The notes beneath the pieces were generated by a model, which saw only the letters and a program-made list of their open reading frames with translations, had not been told where the DNA came from and made no database searches. A program made the translations under genes and the position numbers. From the NCBI RefSeq assembly GCF_019655335.1, contig NZ_BPFD01000006.1, forward strand, positions 1 to 64,000: a stretch of DNA of 64,000 bases. The letters are read 5' to 3'. The DNA comes from Shewanella hafniensis (lineage in GTDB: Bacteria; Pseudomonadota; Gammaproteobacteria; Enterobacterales; Shewanellaceae). Below are positions 1 through 8,341 of this stretch, piece after piece. Every line of letters begins with the position of its first letter. Position 1 is the stretch's first letter.

Positions 1-30
1 CCCAGCGTGCATCGGTTAGCATAAGTCTTG

Positions 31-87
31 GCATGGCTTGAGGTTATGGTTACTTTTGGCGAAGCAAATTATAACGTCTTGCCATGC
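31..87. repeat. Imperfect inverted repeat upstream of the AlbA_2 gene
   Basis: Arms at 31-47 and 71-87 read gcatggcttgaggttat and ataacgtcttgccatgc, matching as inverted copies except for a few central bases. A gttag lies at 15-19, just left of the first arm. The rest of 1-226 shows no coding sequence. It could be an operator or promoter-proximal structure, or the edge of an upstream attC site. Function is not known. Confidence 0.35.
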
Positions 88-226
88 TGTCTAAAAATCA
101 CTCTCGAAAGATCAACAGACCCTAGTATCATTCCAATTCCCAGCTCAATACTGTTTGGGTTTTATTAGAAGTGCGGGCAATACACTGTTAGTTGCCTCAT
201 TTAGTTTTCCGCATCTAGGAAGAATT

Positions 227-991
227 GTGATTATTGATAGAAATTGGACTTTGCAAGAAGCCTTTGAGCATATTAACCAAGCATATCGTCCCGGCGGTCA
301 GTTAAGTGGGCCGCAAAGAAATCGCCTTGTGGAAACGTGGGGACAGCTAGTTGGTAAATCTCGTGCAACTAAGGAAGTTGATAAGTTGCTTGAAATGCAT
401 GGTTCTATGAACAAAGCATGTAAATTCGTCCAGATGAGTCCTAGCACGATGAAAAGCCTAAGAAGTTTTTTTGAATCACTTCCTGATGATTTAGAGCGTT
501 TAAGCCCACTTGAGAAATATGAGTTCATTGAAGGTCAAAAAGTATCGTTCGAAGAGGATTTATGCCACGAGTTCAAAGAGGTAAAAGGTAATAATCCTAC
601 TAAATCAATACAAAATTTAGTAGATGAATACGTTTTAGCTTTTTTAAATAGCTCAGGTGGAAGTATATTTTGGGGAATTACAGATCAGGCTATAGTAAAA
701 AGCATTAACCTTAATACTGAGCAAAAAGATGATATAAGAAAATCCATTAATTCAAAAATAATTGCAATTGAACCAGCTATTGACCCTACTCAAATAGAAC
801 TTGTCTTTCACCATGTGAAAAATAAAGACAGTTGTTACGTTTTAGAAGTAAAGGTTCCTCAGTCAAACTCCGTAGGTTTATATTTCAATACATCAGGCAA
901 TACTTGGGTAAGAATAAATGGTTGTAAACAGAAGCTTCAAGGTGTTGCATTGCAAGAATATATTTTAAAAAGGGTGCAAGTCGGCAACTAA
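227..991 (+). CDS. AlbA_2 / Schlafen-type putative DNA-binding protein
   Basis: This accessory protein of about 254 residues is unlike its core-genome neighbours and is visibly AT-richer. The C-terminal half carries an AlbA_2 (divergent AAA_4, Schlafen core-like) domain. The signs are an ECHEFKE-like start (CHEFKE) about residue 115 and the hallmark FLNSSGGSIFWGI about 25 residues later, followed by alternating strands ending near a WVRINGC motif. The first 90 residues look helical and match no domain I recognise. The frame is open from a TTG at 155, but GTG 227 is preceded by AGGAAG at a usable distance and is preferred. The stop TAA lies inside a CTAAC box that begins an attC-like fold. AlbA_2 domains occur in transcription regulators and in anti-phage or toxin-like proteins; which applies here is unknown. 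Confidence 0.7.
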   Translation: MIIDRNWTLQEAFEHINQAYRPGGQLSGPQRNRLVETWGQLVGKSRATKEVDKLLEMHGSMNKACKFVQMSPSTMKSLRSFFESLPDDLERLSPLEKYEFIEGQKVSFEEDLCHEFKEVKGNNPTKSIQNLVDEYVLAFLNSSGGSIFWGITDQAIVKSINLNTEQKDDIRKSINSKIIAIEPAIDPTQIELVFHHVKNKDSCYVLEVKVPQSNSVGLYFNTSGNTWVRINGCKQKLQGVALQEYILKRVQVGN

Positions 992-1040
992 CAAAACTTG
1001 GTATGGGACAGCTACGCTGCCCACAAGTAAAAGTTAGCCG
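985..1040 (+). other. Candidate integron attC recombination site
   Basis: The segment folds as attC sites do. CTAAC (988-992) pairs with GTTAG (1033-1037). After a short unpaired spacer, ACTTG (996-1000) pairs with CAAGT (1024-1028). A central stem follows, TGGG-A-CAGC (1004-1012) with GCTGCCCA (1016-1023), closed by loop TAC. A1008 and GTA 1001-1003 are left extrahelical on one side only. The upstream gene's stop lies in the first box, and the next gene's ribosome-binding site starts a few bases after the last, as in cassette arrays. The outer boxes each depart from the consensus (RYYYAAC, GTTRRRY) at one position, and no integrase is in the window, so this remains a candidate. Confidence 0.5.
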
Positions 1041-1053
1041 ATTAGGAGTAAAA

Positions 1054-1911
1054 GTGTCAGTTACAGGGCGAAAGATTATTAAGTCAGCTCTTTGGGATAT
1101 GAAGAGCTTTTTTGTGAAGGGGCGTGCGCCTAGTTTCGATGTGGACTTGGGTACGAGGAATATGCGTGAACATGCTACTTTTTCTGGTCAGGGAAGAAAA
1201 GCTCGCCTTTGCTTTTCAAAAGAATTTTGTTCATTTCAAGTAAATAATGTAGATGACTATAATTTTGTACTCATGATTGTTTCACATGAATTAGCGCATT
1301 ATATGCATCAGCATAACGAGCACACTGATGTAGATAATTTTGACACAAAGAGTATTGAAGCGTGGGCGGATTATTTTGGTGCAAAGATTATGATGTCGTT
1401 GGTAACTTTTGGTCAAGAAAATATCGCATTACAACAGGAATTAGGCTTTGAGTTTCATAGTGGAAATATGATTAATAGTATTGGGAAAAGCTTGTATAGG
1501 CTAGCTCAAACTTTATTTAACGTTCAAGATGACCGATATTCAAACAGAATAACAAGGGTAGGTTATTGTGCTGCAGGAATAACCTCTTTTCTAGATTCTT
1601 ATTGGGGAAATCTACAGGTATCAAGATCTATGGATGTTCTTACTAGACTATATTCTCAAGGTGAGCTTAGAGATTGGTTAACAACTGAAACTGAAAACTT
1701 TGCTTTGGACAAAGAGATAATTGAAAGAGCTACCGAAATTCATCGTCATATTCAGGGGTATCAATTGGCTATTACTGGTGGGCTGAAAACTCAAATGGTG
1801 AGGTATATTGAAACCTCCTTCCATAGGTCACCAGAAATGCGGGATTTATATGTTAAGTTTCGTGTTCAACAAGCAAGAGATCAAGGGTACGAACTGCCCG
1901 ATATCGCCTAA
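1054..1911 (+). CDS. Zinc metallopeptidase-like protein (HExxH)
   Basis: This protein of about 285 residues has a clear gluzincin-type zinc site. SHELAHYMHQH gives the HExxH pair (His78, Glu79, His82 from this start), and EAWADYFGA about 20 residues later offers the third ligand (Glu102). The remainder is mostly helical, with no signal peptide or membrane segment, so it is probably cytoplasmic. GTG 1054 is chosen because AGGAG sits five bases before it. The in-frame ATG at 1003 has no ribosome-binding site and lies inside the attC-like fold. The stop TAA sits in GCCTAAC, a perfect integron R-box consensus. It is AT-rich like the gene before it, suggesting shared recent arrival. The substrate is unknown. 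Confidence 0.7.
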   Translation: MSVTGRKIIKSALWDMKSFFVKGRAPSFDVDLGTRNMREHATFSGQGRKARLCFSKEFCSFQVNNVDDYNFVLMIVSHELAHYMHQHNEHTDVDNFDTKSIEAWADYFGAKIMMSLVTFGQENIALQQELGFEFHSGNMINSIGKSLYRLAQTLFNVQDDRYSNRITRVGYCAAGITSFLDSYWGNLQVSRSMDVLTRLYSQGELRDWLTTETENFALDKEIIERATEIHRHIQGYQLAITGGLKTQMVRYIETSFHRSPEMRDLYVKFRVQQARDQGYELPDIA

Positions 1912-2265
1912 CCAGAATGATGCGACTGGCAGAACTTTTTTGGATTAACTGATCACTGAATGGCTACAGAAGTTCACCACCCCTCGGAGTTGCCGCAGGG
2001 CGAATAGACAAATTGCGTGAGTCTCGGCATGGATGCCGAGCTAGCTTTCGCAGGTGCAGGGACGCATCCTTCGGAAGCGATAGCAAATTTGGCAATGAGC
2101 ACAAGGGGCTTTCAACTCCGTTAGGGGCGTCTTGGAGCATCCAAGGAGGATAGGACGAGCAGTCCTCCTTGGTCGGGTGTGGGGTGAAGCCCCACGACTT
2201 TGATTTAAAATAACAAACGAAGTTTGGGTAAACTCAATCGACCGCCATCTGCAAGATAGAAAAAC
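1912..2265. repeat. Non-coding, hairpin-rich intergenic block
   Basis: No open frame here looks coding. Three strong palindromes are present: CTCGGCAT/ATGCCGAG at 2023-2040 with a 2-nt loop, CCAAGGAGGA/TCCTCCTTGG at 2141-2172 with a 12-nt loop, and GTGGGG/CCCCAC at 2179-2195. The block separates the AT-rich accessory genes from the fre-ubiD core. Its look (successive GC-rich hairpins, ATGGATGCC core) is that of a dispersed intergenic repeat rather than a gene. A GTTAGGGGC at 2120-2128 could be a remnant attC end, but the 210-bp distance to GCCTAAC at 1906 is too long for an ordinary attC. Confidence 0.5.
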
Positions 2266-2290
2266 AAAACCCCAGTAAAAACTGGGGTTT
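2266..2290 (-). terminator. Rho-independent terminator of fre
   Basis: AAACCCCAGT and ACTGGGGTTT form a perfect 10-bp stem around an AAAA loop. Read on the minus strand it is followed by a T-rich run (TTTTGTTTTT), and it lies 55 bases past the fre stop. Confidence 0.8.
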
Positions 2291-2345
2291 ATTGTTTGAG
2301 CCTATGCTGGCAAAGGTTAGCTAGCCAAGCTAACAAATCAACGCG

Positions 2346-3056
2346 TTATTTGATAAACGCGAACGCATCACCGTAGAGATGCGCTTCTTCTACACCAATC
2401 TCGCGGAAGATTTCCCGTGCTGCACCCACCATGTCGAAACGGCCGGCGATATAGATGTCGTAGCCATTTAAGCTGACAAAATCTTGTTTGATTTGCGCTA
2501 ACAGATTGGCGGTTTTACCTTGCCAATTGGCTGGCGCTTCTTCGATGACTGGGACGAAGTGCAACCAAGGGTGAGCGTCGTGCCACTCGCGAGCGATGGT
2601 TTCAAAGTACATGGCATCTTGGGTGCGACAACCCCAATACAGCATAGTTTCAACCTGTTGGCCGAGGGCGATTTGGTGCTCGATGATACTTTTTATGTAA
2701 GAGAAACCTGTGCCGCCGGCGATTAACAGGCGAGGGCGAATGCTTTCGTGACGCAGGTGGGCTTCACCGCCTGGGGCTTCGATGTCGATAGTGCTGCCAT
2801 CAATGGCGCAGGCTTTCAGGCGCTCGACCACTTGCATTGGGTAGCTTTCACTCACAGCGGCGCCAATGTGTAATTCGATCAGCTCGGCGTTTGGCGCTGA
2901 TGCGATAGAGAAGGGGCGTTTATCTTTTTCACCCATGACAACACATAAGTATTGCCCCGCTTGGAAATCGAAGGCGGTTTCAGGCCTTAACAATACTTGA
3001 TATACGGCATCGTTAAATGGGTTAACTTTCTCTATCTTACAACGTATGGTTTTCAT
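2346..3056 (-). CDS. fre: NAD(P)H-flavin reductase / FMN reductase
   Basis: This cytoplasmic protein of 236 residues is close to the 233 usual for Fre. It uses NAD(P)H to reduce free flavins, and through them ferric iron complexes. The N-terminal flavin-binding barrel carries RPFSIASAPN (about 47-56). The nucleotide-binding half has AGGTGFS (113-119) and IYIAGRFDM near the end, and the protein closes with GDAFAFI as Fre proteins do. ATG 3056 follows AAGGAAG at a good distance; the TTG codon just before it is an unlikely start. It lies downstream of ubiD on the same strand, an arrangement common in gammaproteobacteria, with 114 bases between the two. Confidence 0.93.
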   Translation of the reverse strand: MKTIRCKIEKVNPFNDAVYQVLLRPETAFDFQAGQYLCVVMGEKDKRPFSIASAPNAELIELHIGAAVSESYPMQVVERLKACAIDGSTIDIEAPGGEAHLRHESIRPRLLIAGGTGFSYIKSIIEHQIALGQQVETMLYWGCRTQDAMYFETIAREWHDAHPWLHFVPVIEEAPANWQGKTANLLAQIKQDFVSLNGYDIYIAGRFDMVGAAREIFREIGVEEAHLYGDAFAFIK

Positions 3057-3170
3057 CAAACTTCCTTTGCACCTTTCTTCAACAGTATGTGTCTAGGTGT
3101 CGCTTTAGAGGCCTGTTATTGGCCTATTCTCTTGGCTTAAGCCAATACTTGAGTAATGGCTTAAGCTGAA

Positions 3171-4652
3171 TTATAGGGTTGGGCTGTCGTCTATGCCTAA
3201 CTCATCCCAGATTGAGTCGATCTTTTGTTTTACTTTTGGATCCATCACGATTGGCGTGCCCCATTCGCGGTTGGTTTCACCTTCCCACTTATTGGTGGCA
3301 TCGAGTCCCATTTTTGAGCCTAAGCCAGCAACGGGTGAAGCAAAATCGAGGTAGTCGATCGGGGTGTTTTCGATCATCACAGTATCGCGTTTAGGGTCCA
3401 TGCGGGTGGTGATCGCCCAGATCACATCCTGCCAGTCACGGCAGTTCACATCTTCATCCACTATGACAATAAACTTAGTGTACATAAATTGGCGCAGGAA
3501 AGACCACGCGCCCATCATCACTCGTTTGGCATGTCCCGGATATTGTTTGCGAATGGAGATCACTGCCATGCGGTACGAACAACCCTCTGGTGGCAGATAA
3601 AAATCAACGATCTCAGGATATTGCTTACGCAAAATCGGCACAAACACTTCGTTTAATGCAACCCCCAGCATGGCGGGCTCATCCGGTGGACGGCCAGTGT
3701 AAGTGCTGTGGTATATGGCATCTTTACGCTGAGTGATGTGGGTAACGGTAAATACTGGAAACTTATCGGTTTCGTTGTAGTAACCCGTGTGATCGCCGTA
3801 GGGGCCTTCTTCCGCCAGTTCCTCAGGATCGATATAACCTTCGAGGATGATTTCACTGGTGGCGGGCACTTCTAAGTCGCAGCTTAATGCCTTGCAGACT
3901 TCGGTACGTTCACCGCGCAGTAAACCGGCAAAAGCGTATTCGCTCATGGAATCGGGGACTGGGGTGACGGCACCTAAAATGGTCACAGGATCGGCACCAA
4001 GCGCGACCACAACCGGATAACGCTCACCGGGGAATTGTTGTTTAAAATCAGCAAAATCTAACGCGCCGCCACGGTGGGATAACCAGCGCATGATCAGCTT
4101 GTTTTTACCCAGTAATTGTTGGCGATAAATGCCTAAATTCTGACGACTTTTGCGCGGGCCTTTGGTGATGGTTAAGCCCCAGGTCACCAGTGGCGCGACA
4201 TCGCCCGGCCAGCAATGCTGAATAGGCAATTTAGTTAAATCGACTTCATCGCCGGTTTTGACAACCTGTTGGCAAGGGGGATTGCGCACTGATTTTGGCG
4301 GCATATTCAAGGCTTGCTTGAACATAGGGATCTTAGCGATCGCGTCTTTAAAACCCCTTGGTGGTTCGGGTTCTTTTAAAAAGGCTAACAGTTCACCCAC
4401 TTCTCGCAACGCTAAGGGATCGTCTTTACCGAGCGCCATGGCTACACGTTTTGGCGTACCAAACAGGTTTACCAACACGGGCATGTGATGATCTTTGGGA
4501 TTTTCAAATAATAGCGCAGGGCCCTTAGCGCGTAATACGCGATCGGCGATCTCTGTCATTTCTAAATGAGGATCAACTGGGTAGCTAATGCGTTTGAGTT
4601 CGCCATTGGCTTCCAGATGATCAATAAAGCTGCGTAAATCCTTAAAACTCAT
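3171..4652 (-). CDS. ubiD: 4-hydroxy-3-polyprenylbenzoate decarboxylase (ubiquinone synthesis)
   Basis: This is UbiD, the prenylated-FMN-dependent decarboxylase that removes the carboxyl group of 4-hydroxy-3-octaprenylbenzoate in ubiquinone synthesis. The 493-residue product, starting [14 protein letters not shown], matches the family length (E. coli 497). Conserved UbiD segments are visible, among them [11 protein letters not shown] about residue 205 and [12 protein letters not shown] about residue 280, which holds the catalytic acidic residues. The frame stays open upstream to 4859, but that extension is not conserved-looking and begins inside the divergent gene, so ATG 4652 is chosen. The flavin prenyltransferase UbiX that makes the cofactor is not in this window. 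Confidence 0.95.
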   Translation of the reverse strand: MSFKDLRSFIDHLEANGELKRISYPVDPHLEMTEIADRVLRAKGPALLFENPKDHHMPVLVNLFGTPKRVAMALGKDDPLALREVGELLAFLKEPEPPRGFKDAIAKIPMFKQALNMPPKSVRNPPCQQVVKTGDEVDLTKLPIQHCWPGDVAPLVTWGLTITKGPRKSRQNLGIYRQQLLGKNKLIMRWLSHRGGALDFADFKQQFPGERYPVVVALGADPVTILGAVTPVPDSMSEYAFAGLLRGERTEVCKALSCDLEVPATSEIILEGYIDPEELAEEGPYGDHTGYYNETDKFPVFTVTHITQRKDAIYHSTYTGRPPDEPAMLGVALNEVFVPILRKQYPEIVDFYLPPEGCSYRMAVISIRKQYPGHAKRVMMGAWSFLRQFMYTKFIVIVDEDVNCRDWQDVIWAITTRMDPKRDTVMIENTPIDYLDFASPVAGLGSKMGLDATNKWEGETNREWGTPIVMDPKVKQKIDSIWDELGIDDSPTL

Positions 4653-4811
4653 GTGGAAATAGCCTCTGCAATGAAAATCCGTGTGGCGCGCACTATAGCA
4701 TTTTTCTGTTTTAGGGTTAACCAATTCAGTGATCTTCAAGCTTAGGAAGCGTAAAATGGACGCCAGTAAGTCACGATTGATCTCGCTTACGCCCTTTATT
4801 TCGAGGTTTAT

Positions 4812-5633
4812 ATGAATATCCCAGTAACGTTTATTCAAGGAAAGTGTGTTCAAAGTCAATCACATGGCGTGCATAAGCGGCCGCTAAAGTGTTTGGTTTT
4901 ATCACTGGCTGTGGGGATATCGCTCTTGGGCGCGCTCAGTGTGTCGACTGCGGCGGTTGCCGGAAATCGAGGCTATTCGGAGCAAGGCGAGCGCCAAGGT
5001 CATAGTGATAGCCACAGCCGTGGAGAAAGTCATTACAACAATCGTTATGACAATTATTACGACAACCGCCATGTGCGCAACGATAATCGCCACTATCGTC
5101 CCTATTATCGACCTTATTACCGTCCCTATTACCCTTGGGGTTTAGGACTGGGTTTAGGGCTTGCAACAGGTTGGGGCTCTGGCTGGAATGTCGGTTATGG
5201 TGTGAGCAATCAATGGAACAATGATTGGGGCTGGGATAATTCTCGTGACGTTTACGCTCGAAATTACTGGAACTCGCCCTATTCGGGCATAGGCCTGTCG
5301 ATTCCTATGGCCTACGACGATGAACCCGTGGCCATTTCTGCACCTGTACGAGTGACAACCAGTATGCAGTATTCTGCAAGTGAAGGCCGTATGGTGTCGA
5401 GCATGCCTGTAAATATGGCCGGACAAACGACTGGACAACTGGTGTCGCAAACTAGTAATGCTGCAAGCAAAACAGCTTCGATTCCCCGTCCACGGGCAGC
5501 GCACAGTGTGTCGAGCTTGCCGAGTAATGCCAGAATTGTGCAGCAGGATGGTCGTACACTTTACGAGTGGCAAGGCACGCTTTATGCCTACGACTGGAAC
5601 AGTCAAACCTATCAAGAACAGTTAGTCAGATAG
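4812..5633 (+). CDS. Secreted Tyr/His/Gly-rich protein of unknown function
   Basis: I do not recognise a specific function. The 273-residue product has a long N-terminal region, a hydrophobic stretch at about 29-48 and an AVA-GN site near residue 51, consistent with export. The next 60 residues are rich in His, Asn, Arg and Tyr and contain repeated YYRP units encoded by near-identical 12-bp repeats. A glycine-rich GLGLGL segment follows. The C-terminal 60 residues ([15 protein letters not shown]) resemble the small repeated strands of DUF6515-type envelope proteins. It is divergent from ubiD across about 160 bases and is followed by a strong terminator, so it is a single-gene unit. Metal or surface binding is only a guess from composition. 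Confidence 0.65.
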   Translation: MNIPVTFIQGKCVQSQSHGVHKRPLKCLVLSLAVGISLLGALSVSTAAVAGNRGYSEQGERQGHSDSHSRGESHYNNRYDNYYDNRHVRNDNRHYRPYYRPYYRPYYPWGLGLGLGLATGWGSGWNVGYGVSNQWNNDWGWDNSRDVYARNYWNSPYSGIGLSIPMAYDDEPVAISAPVRVTTSMQYSASEGRMVSSMPVNMAGQTTGQLVSQTSNAASKTASIPRPRAAHSVSSLPSNARIVQQDGRTLYEWQGTLYAYDWNSQTYQEQLVR

Positions 5634-5659
5634 ATTTACATTACGTAAATGACTGAGAA

Positions 5660-5690
5660 ATTGGAGCCCCTTAGTGGGCTCCAATTTATT
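5660..5690 (+). terminator. Rho-independent terminator
   Basis: ATTGGAGCCC and GGGCTCCAAT form a perfect 10-bp stem with a 6-nt loop, followed by TTATTTAT. It ends transcription of the Tyr-rich secreted protein gene. Confidence 0.8.
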
Positions 5691-5732
5691 TATCATCTTT
5701 TATTATTTAGTTATCATCTTTTATTATTTAGT
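5691..5732 (+). repeat. Tandem 21-bp repeat (two copies)
   Basis: The unit tatcatcttttattatttag plus t occurs twice in perfect tandem, and a third copy begins (tatcag). It lies between a terminator and the MFS gene, in what should be that gene's promoter region. Confidence 0.85.
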
Positions 5733-5773
5733 TATCAGCTAGTTGTCGTTTTATAGCATAGCGGAGAAAACGT

Positions 5774-7009
5774 TTGAAAACCGTTCAACATCAGGTTCAA
5801 AATCCATCTGTCCAAAATCAGTATAAGGGCGCCAGCACACTATGGGTGTTGCTCGCCTTAGCGCTTGGCACATTTGCCTTAGGCACCACAGAATTTGCTT
5901 CCATGACTTTAGTGCCCTATATCGCCAGCGATTTAGGGGTAGAGGTTGCTCATGTGAGTTATGCCATTAGTGCCTATGCGCTGGGGGTTGTGGTCGGTTC
6001 GCCGATTATCATGGTGCTAGCGGTTCGGGTCAGACGGCGAACACTCTTGATTGCCTTAGCCGCCTTAATGGCGGTGGCCAATGGCTTAAGTGCGTTAGCG
6101 CCATCATTGAATTGGTTAATCTTTTTTCGCTTTCTCAGCGGCTTGCCCCACGGCGCTTATTTTGGTGTGGCTATGTTGCTCGCTGCCTCTTTAGTGCCGC
6201 CAGAAATGAAGGCCCGCGCTGTATCGCGGGTGATTATTGGCCTTACACTGGCGACGATTATCGGTGTGCCGTTTGCCACTTGGATGGGGCAAACTGTGGG
6301 CTGGCGCTCAGGGATTGGCATAGTGGCGATTCTGGCGACCATTACGGCTGTGATGGTGTATTTTTTAGCGCCCAATCAAGCCGTGGCCGCTGATGCGAGC
6401 CCCAAAAAAGAGCTACAAACCCTGAAGAATCGTGAAGTCTGGCTGACGCTTGGCATTGCGGCGATTGGCTTTGGCGGTATCTTCTGCGTGTATACCTATC
6501 TGGCTGAAACCTTAATCCAAGTGACACAAGTCGAGCCGTTTAAGATCCCGATCATGATGGCGGTGTTTGGTATTGGCGCAACATTGGGCACCTTAGTGTG
6601 TGGCTGGGCGGCGGATAAGTCGGCCTTAGCGGCGGCGTTTTGGTCGTTAGTGTTAAGCACTCTGGTATTAGCGATTTACCCGAGTTTGACCGGACATTAT
6701 TGGGCGCTGATGCCCGTAGTATTCTTTGTCGGTTGTGGATTAGGGCTTGCCACTATTGTGCAAGCCAGATTGATGGATGTGGCACCCAATGGACAGGCCA
6801 TGACAGGGGCGTTAGTGCAATGCGCCTTTAATCTTGCCAATGCAATTGGCCCTTGGGTGGGCAGTTTAGTGATACTGTCTGGACAAGGGATTGCCGCGAC
6901 GGGTTATGCGGCGTCTTTGTTGTCATTAGGAGGACTTGTGATGTGGTGGCTGACCCACAGAGAAAGCCGTCGCGTCGTTACCCTAAACACAGCAAACTGC
7001 GCCGACTAG
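5774..7009 (+). CDS. MFS exporter, DHA1 family (AraJ/SotB-like)
   Basis: This inner-membrane proton-driven exporter has 411 residues and about 12 hydrophobic segments. The first helix carries ALGTFALGTTEFASM, typical of the AraJ/SotB/YdhP branch of DHA1, and RFLSGLPHGAYFG gives the matching motif at about residues 120-133. Family members export sugars, sugar analogues or drugs; the substrate cannot be read from sequence. Translation is placed at TTG 5774 because GGAG lies eight bases before it and the frame starts in soluble sequence just ahead of helix 1. It is transcribed alone, with a terminator after it. Confidence 0.85.
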   Translation: MKTVQHQVQNPSVQNQYKGASTLWVLLALALGTFALGTTEFASMTLVPYIASDLGVEVAHVSYAISAYALGVVVGSPIIMVLAVRVRRRTLLIALAALMAVANGLSALAPSLNWLIFFRFLSGLPHGAYFGVAMLLAASLVPPEMKARAVSRVIIGLTLATIIGVPFATWMGQTVGWRSGIGIVAILATITAVMVYFLAPNQAVAADASPKKELQTLKNREVWLTLGIAAIGFGGIFCVYTYLAETLIQVTQVEPFKIPIMMAVFGIGATLGTLVCGWAADKSALAAAFWSLVLSTLVLAIYPSLTGHYWALMPVVFFVGCGLGLATIVQARLMDVAPNGQAMTGALVQCAFNLANAIGPWVGSLVILSGQGIAATGYAASLLSLGGLVMWWLTHRESRRVVTLNTANCAD

Positions 7010-7022
7010 CAAGTGGAACACT

Positions 7023-7064
7023 CAGGTTCGAGGTGCAGTTATCCTGCGTCTCGAACCTGTTTTG
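7023..7064 (+). terminator. Rho-independent terminator
   Basis: CAGGTTCGAG (7023-7032) pairs with CTCGAACCTG (7050-7059), with further pairing inside the loop (GCAG/CTGC) and TTTTG after it. It lies just after the MFS gene and between convergent genes. Confidence 0.7.
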
Positions 7065-7097
7065 TGCGCAATCTGCTAACCTCAGTTTTGGCTAGAG

Positions 7098-7775
7098 CTA
7101 GGCTCTTTGTATGGTGATATCGGCGATATAACCATGCTCTGTGGCAACTAAGGCTTGTTTGAGCATACCTGCCGCTTCATCGGCGGACATAAAGCTTGAG
7201 GTATCTAATGTTTTACCACTACTTGGCCAAAAGCCTGTATCCATGCCGCCGGGATACACGGCAATCAACTTCATTGGGCTTTGTTTAAGCTCTAATCGCA
7301 CCGACTCGATAAATCCCCGCACTGCCCATTTTGCCGCGCAGTAAGTGGATTCTCCCGCCTTGGCGGCAAGCGCTGCGGTGGACATGACCACAACCACAGT
7401 GACCGCTTGATCTTTATAGCGTTTCACTAGTTCGCGCACCAACAGAATCGTCGAAGTGACATTGTTATTGAACAGGCTGTGGATATCGCTGGCGGTTTGG
7501 GTTTCAATCGCACCAAAGTAGCCGCAGCCCGCACAGTGGATCACGGTTTTAGGGGCTTGTGTCAGGCCATCGAACAGGGCTTCGAGACTCGATTCACTGG
7601 CGAGATCGGCGGTGATCGCGGCGATAGGCTTGTTGGAGAAGGGCGTTAATGCATTGGCGACGGTTTGTAGACGCTCGGCATGGCGACCTGTGAGTGTCAG
7701 TGCTTCATTCTCTTTGGCGTAGAGCGATGCGAGCGCCGCGCCTAAACCACTGCTGGCGCCGGTAATTAATATCAT
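7098..7775 (-). CDS. Short-chain dehydrogenase/reductase (SDR)
   Basis: This classical SDR of 225 residues has the NAD(P)-binding TGASSGLG at residues 5-12, CAGCGYFG in the NAG position, a Ser in the STAAL segment and the catalytic TYCAAK (YxxxK) at about 150. An Arg at about residue 26 (TGRHAERL) suggests NADPH preference. The start is ATG 7775, preceded by GAGG at five bases; the open frame upstream to 7826 has no such support. It is the third gene of an aroQ-accB-like-SDR run on the minus strand, 81 bases after the accB-like gene. It could be co-transcribed, but no substrate is evident. Confidence 0.88.
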   Translation of the reverse strand: MILITGASSGLGAALASLYAKENEALTLTGRHAERLQTVANALTPFSNKPIAAITADLASESSLEALFDGLTQAPKTVIHCAGCGYFGAIETQTASDIHSLFNNNVTSTILLVRELVKRYKDQAVTVVVVMSTAALAAKAGESTYCAAKWAVRGFIESVRLELKQSPMKLIAVYPGGMDTGFWPSSGKTLDTSSFMSADEAAGMLKQALVATEHGYIADITIQRA

Positions 7776-7856
7776 AGTGACCTCGGTTAATGCTGTCTTG
7801 GCTTGAAAACCGCATCTTAAACTCAAGTGCGCTTCAATTCATGGGAAGGCGAGCGG

Positions 7857-8306
7857 TTAGATTAAGGTAAATAGCGGCTGATCGAATGCCACTTCATCGC
7901 CGTCTTTGGCCCAAATAGCGCTGACCACTCCATCGCGCTCGGCTTGGATGGGATTCATCATTCTCATCGCTTCGATAATGCAGACAACTTCACCTTGGCT
8001 CACTCGTTGACCGACTTTAACCAGCGGCACATCATCGAGTTCTGCCGCCGCGTAAAAAGTGCCGACCATAGGCGAGACTTGCACAAAACCTTCTGTACTT
8101 GGCGAAATGCTTGTTTGCTTTGCCTGTTCATTCAAAGGCGCCACAGGTGCTCTGGGGATCGCTTGCTGAGATTGCACATTGGCTGGCATAGGGCTGTAGC
8201 GGGTGATGCGAATTGATTCTTCACCTTCGGTGATCGCCAGTTCTGCTATGTCAGATTCTTGTACTAACTCAATGAGTTTTTTAATTTTACGAAGATCCAT
8301 TGCCAT
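7857..8306 (-). CDS. accB: Biotin carboxyl carrier protein-like, biotinyl-lysine replaced by Arg
   Basis: The 149-residue sequence is AccB-like throughout. It has the N-terminal MDLRKIKKLIELVQES helix, a Pro/Gln-rich linker at about 38-72, and a biotinyl domain with SPMVGTFY and GQRVSQGEVVCIIEAM. The invariant EAMKMMN motif reads EAMRMMN here: codon 115 is AGA (7962-7964, minus strand). Without that lysine biotin ligase has no attachment site, so the protein should not carry carboxyl groups in fatty-acid synthesis. It follows aroQ by 35 bases, the usual arrangement, but accC is absent and an SDR gene follows. A functional accB-accC should exist elsewhere. This copy may be a regulatory paralog or one that is decaying with an otherwise intact frame. 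Confidence 0.85.
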   Translation of the reverse strand: MAMDLRKIKKLIELVQESDIAELAITEGEESIRITRYSPMPANVQSQQAIPRAPVAPLNEQAKQTSISPSTEGFVQVSPMVGTFYAAAELDDVPLVKVGQRVSQGEVVCIIEAMRMMNPIQAERDGVVSAIWAKDGDEVAFDQPLFTLI

Positions 8307-8341
8307 TTATCTGCCCTTGCAAAGCACGCTATTGAATGGGA

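Noticed and set aside
1003-1053. ATG 1003 as start of the metallopeptidase
   Set aside because: It lies inside the attC-like fold and lacks a ribosome-binding site, while GTG 1054 has AGGAG five bases before it.
2120-2128. GTTAGGGGC as the closing box of a second attC site
   Set aside because: It is about 210 bases from GCCTAAC at 1906, beyond usual attC length, and no inner stem pairs the two flanks.
7857-8306. The accB-like gene as a decayed pseudogene
   Set aside because: The frame is intact with a good ribosome-binding site and conserved surroundings; only the biotinylation residue differs, so it is kept as a gene with an altered site.
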